Source: Symsagittifera roscoffensis (Eukaryota > Xenacoelomorpha > Acoela > Convolutidae). Taken from it: DNA of 64,000 nt. Within the stretch, counting starts at the first letter, position 1; each line of letters starts with the position of its first letter. A model generated the notes under the pieces. The model had not been told where the DNA came from. It saw only the letters and a list, made by a program, of their open reading frames with translations, and did no database searches. Of the stretch, positions 38,239 to 48,114 are shown one piece after another. The translations under genes and the position numbers were made by a program. The DNA lies in assembly GCF_963678635.1 (NCBI RefSeq), contig NC_087068.1, positions 4,547,079 to 4,611,078 on the forward strand. The letters run 5' to 3'.

Positions 38239-39182
38239 TTTCATCACCAGACAACGGTGGCAGAAGGATTTTCCACAAGTCGTGTTCACAAGGTCATCTC
38301 GAGTTCAGCAAATGGCTGCTAGAAGAACACAAGAATTGCAAGTCCAAATCTGATCCGCTGTTACACACAATACGAGATAACGATGGAAAAACGCCTCTTA
38401 TGCTGGCTGTGCTGAGATGTGATCTTGAAATTGTTAGTTGGCTCGCCAGCATTGATCTGGCTTGTATGAAAATACAAAACAAAAAGAAAAAAACCGTACT
38501 TCATTTTGCAGCTGCACACGACAAAACTGAAATTGCTTCTGTTCTCTTAAAATTGGTGAACCCATCGGAGAAAAGTTCATTGATTTCATCGCCAGATGAC
38601 GAAGGCCTGACGGCTTTCCACTGGTCGTGTTCACAAGGTCATCTCGAGTTCTGCAAATGGCTGCTAGAATATTACAAGAATTACAAGTCAGAATCTGATC
38701 CGCTCTTACACACAGTTCAATATAACAATGGAATCACGCCTCTTGTGCTGGCTGTGCTGAGAAGTGATCTTGAAATTGTTGGTTGGCTCGCCAGCATTGA
38801 TCTGTCTTGTATGAAATTACAAAACAAAAGCAAATTAAGCGTACTTCATGTCGCAGCTACAAATGGCAAAACTGAAATTGCTTTGGTTCTCTTAAAATCG
38901 GTGAACTCATCGGACAAAAGTTCATTGATTTCATCGCCAGATGACGAAGGCCTGACGGCTTTCCACTGGTCGTGTTCACAAGGTCATCTCCAGTTCAGCA
39001 AATGGCTGCTAGAAAAATACAAGAATTACAAGTCAGAATCTGATCCGCTGTTACACACAATTCAAGATAACAATGGAATCACGCCTCCTAAGCTGGCTGT
39101 GCTGAAAAATCATCTTGAAATTGTTGGTTGGCTCGCCAGCATTGATCTGGCTTGTATGAAAATACAAAACAAGACAAAGTAA
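38235..39182 (+). CDS. Ankyrin-repeat ORF, 315 codons
   Basis: About 2.7 units. The dimer found in cycles A and B is shortened here: the first unit passes from NDGKTPLMLAVL straight to RCDLEIVSWLAS and KKKKTVLHF. The poly(A) tract at 38487-38493 has seven A, so the frame continues into VNPSEKSSL, which is separate in cycle A (A6). It ends NKTK. Confidence 0.48.
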   Translation: MISSPDNGGRRIFHKSCSQGHLEFSKWLLEEHKNCKSKSDPLLHTIRDNDGKTPLMLAVLRCDLEIVSWLASIDLACMKIQNKKKKTVLHFAAAHDKTEIASVLLKLVNPSEKSSLISSPDDEGLTAFHWSCSQGHLEFCKWLLEYYKNYKSESDPLLHTVQYNNGITPLVLAVLRSDLEIVGWLASIDLSCMKLQNKSKLSVLHVAATNGKTEIALVLLKSVNSSDKSSLISSPDDEGLTAFHWSCSQGHLQFSKWLLEKYKNYKSESDPLLHTIQDNNGITPPKLAVLKNHLEIVGWLASIDLACMKIQNKTK

Positions 39183-39495
39183 GCGTACTTCATTTCGCAG
39201 TTGCAAACGACAAAACTGAAATTGCTTCTGTTCTCTTAAAATAATTGAATTCATCGCATAAAAGTTCCTTGATTTCATCGCCAGATGACAAAGGCCGGAC
39301 GGCTTACCACTGGTCGTGTTCACAAGGTCATCTCCAGTTCAGCAAATAGCTGCTAGAAAAATACAAGAATTACAAGTCAGAATCTGATCCGCTGTTACAC
39401 ACAATTCAAAGTAACTATGGAATCACGCCTCTTATGCTGGCTGTGCGGAGAAATCATCTTGAAATTGTTAGTTGGCTTGCCAGCATTGAGCCGGC
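39183..39495 (+). pseudogene. Broken ankyrin unit
   Basis: Linker TAA (about 39241), TTC to TAC at the ANK1 phenylalanine, and TGG to TAG (AGCAAATAGCTGCT, about 39347). The first is inherited; the other two are private to cycle C. Confidence 0.5.
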
Positions 39496-40017
39496 TTGTA
39501 TGAAAAAACAAAACAAAACAAAGACAAATTAAGCAAATTTCATGTCACTGCTGCAAACGGCAAAACTGATATTGCTTTTGCTCTTTTTGAGTCGTTGAAC
39601 TCATCGGACAAAAGTTCATTGATTTCATCACCAGACGAGGGTGGCAGAACGGCTTTGCACAAGTCGAGTTCACAGGGTCATCTCGAGTTCAGCAAATGGC
39701 TGCTAGAAGAATACAAGAATTGCAAGTCCGAATCTGATCCGCTGTTACACACAATTCAAAGTAACATTGGACTCGCGCCTCTTATGCTGGCTGTGCTGAG
39801 AAATCATCTTGAAATTGTTAGTTGGCTTGCCAGCATTGAGCCGGCTTGTATGAAAAAACAAAACAAAGACAAATTAAGCAAACTTCATGTAGCAGCTGCA
39901 AACGGCAAAACTGAAATTGCTTCTGCTCTTTTTGAGTCGTTGAACTCATCGGACAAAAGTTCATTGATTTCATCACCAGACAAGGGTGGCAGAACGGCTT
40001 TGCACAAGTCGTCTTGA
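39496..40017 (+). CDS. Ankyrin-repeat ORF, 173 codons
   Basis: Third cycle copy of the frame at 10316 and 23071, with HVTAANGKTDIAFALFE. It stops at the shared TGA, 40015. Confidence 0.4.
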   Translation: MYEKTKQNKDKLSKFHVTAANGKTDIAFALFESLNSSDKSSLISSPDEGGRTALHKSSSQGHLEFSKWLLEEYKNCKSESDPLLHTIQSNIGLAPLMLAVLRNHLEIVSWLASIEPACMKKQNKDKLSKLHVAAANGKTEIASALFESLNSSDKSSLISSPDKGGRTALHKSS

Positions 40018-41223
40018 CAGGGTCATCTCGAGCTCAGCAAATGGCTGCTAGAAGAATACAAGAATTGCAAGTCCGAATCTGATCCGCTGTTACACACAAT
40101 TCAAAGTAACATTGGACTCGCGCCTCTTATGCTGGCTGTGCTGAGAAATCATCTTGAAATTGTTAGTTGGCTTGCCAGCATTGAGCCGGCTTGTATGAAA
40201 AAATAAAACAAAGACAAATTAAGCAAACTTCATGTAGCAGCTGCAAACGGCAAAACTGAAACTGCTTCTGCTCTTTTTGAGTCGTTGAACTCATCGGACA
40301 AAAGTTCATTGATTTCATCACCAGACAAGGGTGGCAGAACGGCTTTGCACAAGTCGTCTTGACAGGGTCATCTCGAGTTCAGCAAATGGCTGCTAGAAGA
40401 ATACAAGAATTGCAAGTCCGAATCTGATCCGCTGTTACACACAATTCAAAGTAACATTGGACTCGCGCCTCTTATGCTGGCTGTGCTGAGAAATCATCTT
40501 GAAATTGTTAGTTGGCTTGCCAGCATTGATCCGGCTTGTATGAAAAAACAAAACAAAGACAAAGTAAGCAAACTTCATGTAGCAGCTGCAAACGCAAAAC
40601 TGAAATTGCTTCTGCTCTTTTTGAGTCGTTGAACTCATCGGACAAAAGTTCCTTGATTTCATCACCAGACAAGGGTGACAGAACGGCTTTGCGCAAGTCG
40701 TCTTCACAGGGTCATCTCGAGTTCAGCAAATGGCTGCTAGAAGAATACAAGAGTTGCAAGTCCGAATCTGATCCGCTGTTACACACAATTCAAAGTAACA
40801 TTGGACTCACGCCTCTTATGCTGGCTGTGCTGAGAAATCATCTTGAAATTGTTAGTTGGCTCGCTAGCATTGATCTTGCTGGTATGAAAATACAAAACAA
40901 AGACAAATGAAGCGTACTCAATGTCGCAGCTTTAAAGGGCAAAACTGAAATTGCTTCGGTTCTCTTAAAATAGTGAACTCATCGGACAAAAGTTCCTTGA
41001 TTTCATCGCCAGATGACGAAGGCCGGACGGCTTTCCACTCGTCGTGTTCACAGGGTCATCTCGAGATCAGCAATTGGCTGCTTGAAGAATACAAGAATTG
41101 CAAGTCAGAATCTGATCCGCTGTTACACACAATTCAAAGTAACTATGGAATCACGCATCTTATGCTGGCTGTGCGGAGAAATCATCTTGAAATTGTTAGT
41201 TGGCTTGCCAGCTTTGAGCCGGC
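40018..41223 (+). pseudogene. Broken ankyrin units, including one unit extra to cycle C
   Basis: The unit carrying CAAGTCGTCTTGACAGGG is present twice (40005 and about 40350), explaining the extra 345 bp relative to B. The added unit also has CAA to TAA at about 40205. Short frames 40536-40910 and 40973-41260 follow, with the lesions listed for 10838-11698. Confidence 0.5.
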
Positions 41224-42015
41224 TTGTATGAAAAAACAAAACAAAACAAAGACAATTTAAGCAAATTTCATGTCGCAGCTGCAAACGGCAAAACTGATAT
41301 TGCTTCTGCTCTTTTTGAGTCGTTGAACTCATCGGACAAAAGTTCATTGATTTCATCACCAGACGAGGGTGGCAGAACGGCTTTGCACAAGTCGTGTTCA
41401 CAGGGTCATCTCGAGTTCAGCAAATGGCTGCTAGAAGAATACAAGAATTGCAAGTCCGAATCTGATCCGCTGTTACACACAATTCAAAGTAACATTGGAC
41501 TCGCGCCTCTTATGCTGGCTGTGCTGAGAAATCGTCTTGAAATTGTTAGTTGGCTTGCCAGCATTGAGCCGGCTTGTATGAAAAAACAAAACAAAGACAA
41601 ATTAAGCAAACTTCATGTAGCAGCTGCAAACGGCAAAACTGAAATTGCTTCTGCTCTTTTTGAGTCGTTGAACTCATCGGACAAAAGTTCATTGATTTCA
41701 TCACCAGACAAGGGTGGCAGAACGGCTTTGCACAAGTCGTCTTCACAGGGTCATCTCGAGTTCAGCAAATGGCTGCTAGAAGAATACAAGAATTGCAAGT
41801 CCGAATCTGATCCGCTGTTACACACAATTCAAAGTAACATTGGACTCGCGCCTCTTATGCTGGCTGTGCTGAGAAATCATCTTGAAATTGTTAGTTGGCT
41901 TGCCAGCATTGATCCGGGTTGTATGAAAAAACAAAACAAAGACAAAGTAAGCAAACTTCATGTAGCAGCTGCAAACGCAAAACTGAAATTGCTTCTGCTC
42001 TTTTTGAGTCGTTGA
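41224..42015 (+). CDS. Ankyrin-repeat ORF, 263 codons
   Basis: Equivalent to 24454-25245, with NRLEIVSW in ANK2 and SIDPGCMKK. It ends LKLLLLFLSR from the G deletion near 41973. Confidence 0.43.
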   Translation: MYEKTKQNKDNLSKFHVAAANGKTDIASALFESLNSSDKSSLISSPDEGGRTALHKSCSQGHLEFSKWLLEEYKNCKSESDPLLHTIQSNIGLAPLMLAVLRNRLEIVSWLASIEPACMKKQNKDKLSKLHVAAANGKTEIASALFESLNSSDKSSLISSPDKGGRTALHKSSSQGHLEFSKWLLEEYKNCKSESDPLLHTIQSNIGLAPLMLAVLRNHLEIVSWLASIDPGCMKKQNKDKVSKLHVAAANAKLKLLLLFLSR

Positions 42016-42896
42016 ACTCATCGGACAAAAGTTCATTCTTTTCATCACCAGACAAGGGTGGCAGAACGGCTTTGCGCAAGTCGTCTTCACAGGGTCATCT
42101 CGAGTTCAGCAAATGGCCGCTAGAAGAATACAAGAGTTGCAAGTCCGAATCTGATCCGCTGTTACACACAATTCAAAGTAACATTGGACTCACGCCCCTT
42201 ATGCTGGCTGTGCTGAGAAATCATCTTGAAATTGTTAGTTGGCTCGCTAGCATTGATCTGGCTGGTATGAAAATACAAAACAAAGACAAATGAAGCGTAC
42301 TCAATGTCGCAGCTTTAAAGGGCAAAACTGAAATTGCTTCGGTTCTCTTAAAATAGTGAACTCATCGGACAAAAGTTCCTTGATTTCATCGCCAGATGAC
42401 GAAGGCCGGACGGCTTTCCACTCGTCGTGTTCACAAGGTCATATGGATTTCAGCAATTGGCTGCTTGAAGAATACAAGAATTGCAAGTCCGAATCTGATC
42501 CGCTGTTACACACAATTAAAAGTAACTATTGAATCACGCCTCTTATGCTGGCTGTGCGGAGAAATCATCTTGAAATTGTTAGTTGGCTCGCCAGCATTGA
42601 TCTGGCTTGTGTGAAAAAAAAAAACAAAGACAAATTAAGCGTACTTCATGTCGCAGCTGCAAATGACAAAACTGAAATTGCTTCGGTTATCTTAAATCGG
42701 TGAACTCATCGGACAGAAATTCATTGATTTCATCGCCAGATGACGAAGGCCGGACGGCTTTCCACTGGTTGTGTTCAGAAGGTCATCTCGAGTTCAGCAA
42801 ATGGCTGCTTCAAGAATACAAAAATTGCAAGTCCGAATCTGATCCGCTGTTACACACAATTCAAAGTAACTATGGAAACACGCATCTTATGCTGGT
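42016..42896 (+). pseudogene. Broken units across the young/old junction
   Basis: After 42140 the unit resembles 11221-11385 instead of the mini-unit that follows in A and B. From about 42430 the subtype becomes GHMDFSNW, as in the old domain (43815). Lesions include GACAAATGAAGC (about 42291), GGA to TGA in ANK2 (about 42529) and a lost base in TTAAATCGGTGAAC (42694). Short frame 42700-42903. Confidence 0.5.
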
Positions 42897-43382
42897 TTGC
42901 TGAGAAATCATCCTGAAAATGTTAGTTGGCTCGCCAGTATTGATCTGGCTCATTTTAAAACACAAAACAAAAATGAAAAAACCGTACATCATTTCGCAGC
43001 TGCAAACGACAAAACTGAAATTGCTTCTGTTCTCTTAAAATCGTTGAGCTTATCGGACAAAATTTTCTTTATTTCATTTCCAGACAACGATGGCAGAACG
43101 GCTTTCCACCGGTCGTGTTCAGAAAGTCATTTCCAGTTCAGCAAATGGCTGCTAGAAGAATACAAGAATTACAAGTCAGAATCTGATCCGCTGTTACATA
43201 CAACTCAAAATAACAATGGAATAACTCCTCTTATGCTGGCTCTGCTGAGTAATCATCTTGAAATTGTTAGTTGGCTTGTTAGTATTGATCCGGCTTGTAT
43301 GAAAATACAAAACAAAAAGAAAAAACCGTTCTTCGTTTTGCAGCTGCACACGACAAAATTGAAATTGCTTCTGTTCTCTTAA
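42897..43382 (+). CDS. Ankyrin-repeat ORF, 161 codons
   Basis: Preserves ANK units with DLAHFKTQNKNEKTVHHF, SLSLSDKIFFISFPDND and HRSCSESHFQFSKW. It loses frame at an A6 tract (43320-43325), ending in LQLHTTKLKLLLFS. Confidence 0.4.
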   Translation: MLRNHPENVSWLASIDLAHFKTQNKNEKTVHHFAAANDKTEIASVLLKSLSLSDKIFFISFPDNDGRTAFHRSCSESHFQFSKWLLEEYKNYKSESDPLLHTTQNNNGITPLMLALLSNHLEIVSWLVSIDPACMKIQNKKKKPFFVLQLHTTKLKLLLFS

Positions 43383-43927
43383 AATCGTTGAACTCATCGG
43401 ACAAAAGTTCCTTGATTTCATCACCAGACAAGGGTGGCAGAACGGCTTTGCACAAGTCGTGTTCACAGGGTCATCTCGAGTTCAGCAAATAGCTGCTAGA
43501 AGAATACAAGAATTGCAAGTCCGAATCTGATCCGCTGTTACACACAATTCAAAGTAACATTGGACTCACGCCTCTTATGCTGGCTGTGCTGAGAAATCAT
43601 CTTGAAATTGTTAGTTGGCTCGCTAGCATTGATCTGGCTTGTATGAAAATACAAAACAAAGTGAAAAAACCGTACTCCATGTCGCAGCTATAAAGGGCAA
43701 AACTGAAATTGCTTCGGTTCTCTTAAAATAATGACCTCATCGAACAAAAGTTTCTTGATTTCATCGCCAGATGACGAAGGCCGGACGGCTTTCCACTCGT
43801 CGTGTTCACAAGGTCATATGGATTTCAGCAAATGGCTGCTTGAAGAATACAAGAATTGCAAGTCCGAATCTGATCCGCTGTTACACACAATTCAAAGTAA
43901 CTATGGAAATACGCATCTTATGCTGGT
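43383..43927 (+). pseudogene. Broken ankyrin units
   Basis: Continues in another frame at 43295-43492 until TGG to TAG at 43490. Then come a unit with a frameshifted ANK3 (GTGAAAAAACCG) and a stop in AAATAATGACCTC (about 43729), and a short frame 43731-43934. Confidence 0.48.
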
Positions 43928-44413
43928 TTGCTGAGAAATCATCCTGAAAATGTTAGTTGGCTCGCCAGTATTGATCTGGCTCATTTTAAAACACAAAACA
44001 AAAATGAAAAAACCGTACATCATTTCGCAGCTGCAAACGACAAAACTGAAATTGCTTCTGTTCTCTTAAAATCGTTGAGCTTATCGGACAAAATTTTCTT
44101 TATTTCATTTCCAGACAACGATGGCAGAACGGCTTTCCACCGGTCGTGTTCAGAAAGTCATTTCCAGTTCAGCAAATGGCTGCTAGAAGAATACAAGAAT
44201 TACAAGTCAGAATCTGATCCGCTGTTACATACAACTCAAAATAACAATGGAATAACTCCTCTTATGCTGGCTCTGCTGAGTAATCATCTTGAAATTGTTA
44301 GTTGGCTTGTTAGTATTGATCCGGCTTGTATGAAAATACAAAACAAAAAGAAAAAACCGTTCTTCGTTTTGCAGCTGCACACGACAAAATTGAAATTGCT
44401 TCTGTTCTCTTAA
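43928..44413 (+). CDS. Ankyrin-repeat ORF, 161 codons (1031-bp copy)
   Basis: The same protein as 42897-43382, one duplication period later, with the same A6 frameshift at 44351-44356. Confidence 0.4.
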   Translation: MLRNHPENVSWLASIDLAHFKTQNKNEKTVHHFAAANDKTEIASVLLKSLSLSDKIFFISFPDNDGRTAFHRSCSESHFQFSKWLLEEYKNYKSESDPLLHTTQNNNGITPLMLALLSNHLEIVSWLVSIDPACMKIQNKKKKPFFVLQLHTTKLKLLLFS

Positions 44414-45639
44414 AATCGTTGAACTCATCGGACAAAAGTTCCTTGATTTCATCACCAGACAAGGGTGGCAGAACGGCTTTGCACAAGTCGTGTTCACAGG
44501 GTCATCTCGAGTTCAGCAAATAGCTGCTAGAAGAATACAAGAATTGCAAGTCCGAATCTGATCCGCTGTTACACACAATTCAAAGTAACATTGGACTCAC
44601 GCCTCTTATGCTGGCTGTGCTGAGAAATCATCTTGAAATTGTTAGTTGGCTCGCTAGCATTGATCTGGCTTGTATGAAAATACAAAACAAAGTGAAAAAA
44701 CCGTACTCCATGTCGCAGCTATAAAGGGCAAAACTGAAATTGCTTCGGTTCTCTTAAAATAATGACCTCATCGAACAAAAGTTTCTTGATTTCATCGCCA
44801 GATGACGAAGGCCGGACGGCTTTCCACTCGTCGTGTTCACAAGGTCATATGGATTTCAGCAAATGGCTGCTTGAAGAATACAAGAATTGCAAGTCCGAAT
44901 CTGATCCGCTGTTACACACAATTCAAAGTAACTATGGAATCACGCATCTTATGCTAGCTGTGCTGAGAAATCATCCTGAAAATGTTAGTTGGCTCGCCAG
45001 TATTGATCTGGCTCATTTGAAAACACGAAAAAAAGTGAAAAAACCGTACTTCATTTTGCAGCTGAACACGACAAAAATGAAATTGCTTCTGTTCTCTTAA
45101 AATCGTTAAATTCATCGGGCAAAAGTTCCTTGATTTCATCGCCTGATGACAAAGGCCGGACGGCTTTCCACTGGTCGTGTTCACAAGGTCATCTCGAGCT
45201 CAGCAAATGGCTTCTTAAGAATACAAGAATTGCAAGTCCGAATCTGATCCGCTGATACACACAATTTAAAGTAACTAAAGAAACACACCTCTCATGCTGG
45301 CTGTGCTGAGAAATCATCTTGAAATTGTTAGTTGGCTTGTCAGTATTGATCCAGCTTGTATTAAAATACAAATTAAAGACAATGTAAGCGCACTTGAAGT
45401 CGCAGCTGCAAATGGCAAAACTGAAATTGCTTCTGTTCTCTTAAAATCGGTGAAGTCATCGGAAAAACGTTCCTTGATTTCATCGTCAGATGACGAAAAC
45501 CGGACGGCTTTCCACTGGTCGTGTTCACAAGGTAATTTTGAGTTCAGCAAATGGCTGCTAGAAGAATACAAGAATTAAGAGGTCAGAATCTGATCCGCTG
45601 TTACACACAATTCAAGATAACAATGGAAATACGCCTCTT
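44414..45639 (+). pseudogene. Broken ankyrin units
   Basis: Repeats the TAG lesion at 44521, then short frames at 44762-45100 and 45294-45578. Other lesions are a small deletion in TTCTTAAGAATACAAG (about 45211), ATTTAAAGTAAC with TAA (about 45264), and GAATTAAGAGGTC near 45578. Confidence 0.48.
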
Positions 45640-46419
45640 ATGCTGGCTGTTCTGAGTAATCATCGTGAAATTGTTAGTTGGCTTGTCAGTATTGATCCAG
45701 CTTGTATTAAAATACAAATTAAAGACAATGTAAGCGTACTTAAAGTCGCAGCTGCAAATGGCAAAACTGAAATTGCTTCTGTTCTCCTAAAATCGTTGCA
45801 AAATTTTCTTTATTTCATTGCCAGACAACGATGGCAGAACGGCTTTCCACCGGTCGTGTTCAGAAAGTCATTTCCAGTTCAGCAAATAGAAGAATACAAG
45901 AATTACAAGTCAGAATCTGATCCGCTGTTACACACAATTCAATATAACAATGGAATAACGCCTCTTATGCTGGTTTTGCCGAGAAATCATCTTGAAAAAG
46001 TTAGTTGGCTCGCCAGCATTGATCCGGCTTGTATAAAACTACAAAACAAAGACAAATTAAGCGTACTTCATGTAGCAGCTGCAAATGGCATAACTGAAAT
46101 TGCTTCGTTTCTCTTAAAAGCGGTGAACCAAAAAGAAAAAACCGTACTTCATTTTGCAGCTGCACACGACAAAACTGAAATTGTTTCTGTTCTCTTAAAA
46201 TCGTTGAATTCATCGGACAAAAGTTCCTTGATTTCATCGCCAGATGACGAAGGCGGGACGGCTTTCCACTGGTTGTGTTCACAAGGTCATCTCGAGTTCA
46301 GCAAATGGCTGCTTGAAGAATACAAGAATTGCAAGTCGAGTCTGATGCGCTGTTACACACAATTCAAAGTAGATATGGAAACACGCCTCTCTTGCTGGTT
46401 TACCGAGAAATCATCTTGA
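45640..46419 (+). CDS. Ankyrin-repeat ORF, 259 codons, with compensating deletions
   Basis: Compared with 43040-43160, 11 bases are missing at about 45799 and 7 bases at about 45888 (AGCAAATAGAAGAA). The stretch between is read out of frame (FIARQRWQNGFPPV), after which the ankyrin frame returns. At about 46129 a second event fuses two ANK3 modules back to back (LLKAVNQKEKTVLHFAAAH). The final residues are out of frame. Confidence 0.4.
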   Translation: MLAVLSNHREIVSWLVSIDPACIKIQIKDNVSVLKVAAANGKTEIASVLLKSLQNFLYFIARQRWQNGFPPVVFRKSFPVQQIEEYKNYKSESDPLLHTIQYNNGITPLMLVLPRNHLEKVSWLASIDPACIKLQNKDKLSVLHVAAANGITEIASFLLKAVNQKEKTVLHFAAAHDKTEIVSVLLKSLNSSDKSSLISSPDDEGGTAFHWLCSQGHLEFSKWLLEEYKNCKSSLMRCYTQFKVDMETRLSCWFTEKSS

Positions 46420-48114
46420 AAAAGTTAGTTGGCTCGCCAGCATTGATCCGGCTTGTATGAAAATACGAAACAAAAAGAAAAAAAACCGTACTTCATTTTG
46501 CAGCTGCACACAACAAAACTGAAATTGCTTCTGTTCTCTTAAAATCGTTGAACTCATCGGACAAAAGTTCTATGATTTCATCGCCAGATGACGAAGGCGG
46601 GACGGTTTTTCACTGGTCGTGTTCACATGGTCATCTCGAGTTCAGCAAATGGCTGCTTGAAGTATACAAGAATCAAAAGTCAGAATCTGATCCACGGTTA
46701 CACACAATTCAAAGTAACTAAAGAAACACACCTCTCATGCTGGCTGTGCTGAGAAATCATCTTGAAAATGTTAGTTGGCTTGTCAGTATTAATCCAGCTT
46801 GTATTAAAATACAAAACAAAGACAATGTAAGTGTACTTCAAGTCGCAGCTGCAAATGGCAAAACTGAAATTGCTTCCTTTCTCTTAAAATCGGTGAAGTC
46901 ATCGGAAAAACGTTTCTTGATATCATCGCCAGATGACGAAGGCCGGACGGTTTTCCACTGGTCGTGTTCACAAGGTAATTTCGAGTTCAGCGATTGGCTG
47001 CTAGAAGAACACAAGAATTAAAAGTCAGAATCTGATCCGCTGTTACACACAATTCAAGATAAAAATGGAAACACGCCTCGTATGCTGGCTGTGCTGAGAA
47101 ATCATCTTGAAAATGTTAGTTGGCTTGTCAGTATTAATCCAGCTTGTATTAAAATACAAAACAAAGACAATGTAAGTGTACTTCAAGTCGCAGCTGCAAA
47201 TGGCAAAACTGAAATTGCTTCCTTTCTCTTAAAATCGGTGAAGTCATCGGAAAAACGTTTCTTGATCTCATCGCCAGATGACGAAGGCCGGACGGTTTTC
47301 CACTGGTCGTGTTCACAAGGTAATTTCGAGTTCAGCGATTGGCTGCTAGAAGAACACAAGAATTAAAAGTCAGAATCTGATCCGCTGTTACACACAATTC
47401 AAGATAAAAATGGAAACACGCCTCGTATGCTGGCTGTGCTGAGTAATCATCTTGAAATTGTTAGTTGGCATGTCAGTATTGATGCGGCTTGTATGAAAAA
47501 ACAAAACAAAAAGAAAAAACCGTACTTCAGTTTGCAGCTGCACACGACAAAAATGAAATTGCTTCTGTTCTCTTAAAATCGTTGAATTCATCGGACAAAA
47601 GTTCCTTGATTTCATCGCCAGATGACGAAGGCCGGACGGCTTTCCACTGGTCGTGTTCACAATGCCATCTCGAGTTCAGCAAATGGCTGCTAGAAGTATA
47701 CAAGAGATAAAAGTCAGAATCTGATCCGCTGTTACACACAATTCAAGATAACAATGGAAACACGCCTCTTATGCTGGCTGTGCTGAGTAATCATCTTGAA
47801 ATTGTTGTTGGCTTGTCAGTATTGATCCAGCTTGTATTAAAATACAAAACAAAGACAATGTAAGCGTACTTCAAGTCGCAGATGCAAATGGCAAAACTGA
47901 AATTGCTTCTGTTCTCTTAAAATCGGTGAAGTCATCGGAAAAACCTTCCTTGATTTCATCGCCAGATGACGAAGGCCGGACGGCTTTCCACTGGTCGTGT
48001 TCACAAGGTAATTTTGAGTTCAGCAAATGGCTGCTAGAAAGATACAAGAATTAAAAGTCAGAATCTGTTCCGCTGTTACTCACAATTCAAGATAACAATG
48101 GAAACACGCCTCTT
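46420..48114 (+). pseudogene. Broken ankyrin units
   Basis: About five units. Open pieces are 46737-47021, 47082-47366 and 47489-47710. Lesions include an A8 tract (46478-46485), an A6 tract (47514-47519), AAGAATTAAAAG stops near 47020, 47365 and 48053, AAGAGATAAAAG near 47709, and a three-base loss in ATTGTTGTTGGC (about 47803). Confidence 0.5.
46690..47430 (+). repeat. 345-bp unit duplication
   Basis: The unit starting at 46737 is repeated at 47082 with almost no differences. Both end with AAGAATTAAAAG, where TAA replaces the tyrosine or cysteine codon of the ANK1 loop, so the stop was copied with the unit. Confidence 0.85.

Larger units (their letters stand above)
34672..42140 (+). repeat. 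Higher-order cycle C (partial)
   Basis: This copy is collinear with cycle B at offset 16424-16425 from 34672 to about 40010 (35795 with 19371, 36394 with 19970, 37867 with 21442, 39496 with 23071). The offset becomes 16770 after one extra 345-bp unit near 40020-40360 (40536 with 23766, 41224 with 24454, 41919 with 25149). Collinearity ends at about 42140, where B has the short GAACTGAAG junction and C has a full-length unit. Confidence 0.83.
42870..44935 (+). repeat. 1031-bp (three-unit) duplication
   Basis: The stretch from about 42870 is repeated 1031 bp later almost without change (42897 with 43928, 43295 with 44326), and the upstream part 43731-43930 recurs at 44762. The copies share a TAG replacing the ANK1 tryptophan codon (43490 and 44521), a six-A tract that breaks the frame, and the truncated ATGCTGGTTTGCTGA. 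Confidence 0.92.
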
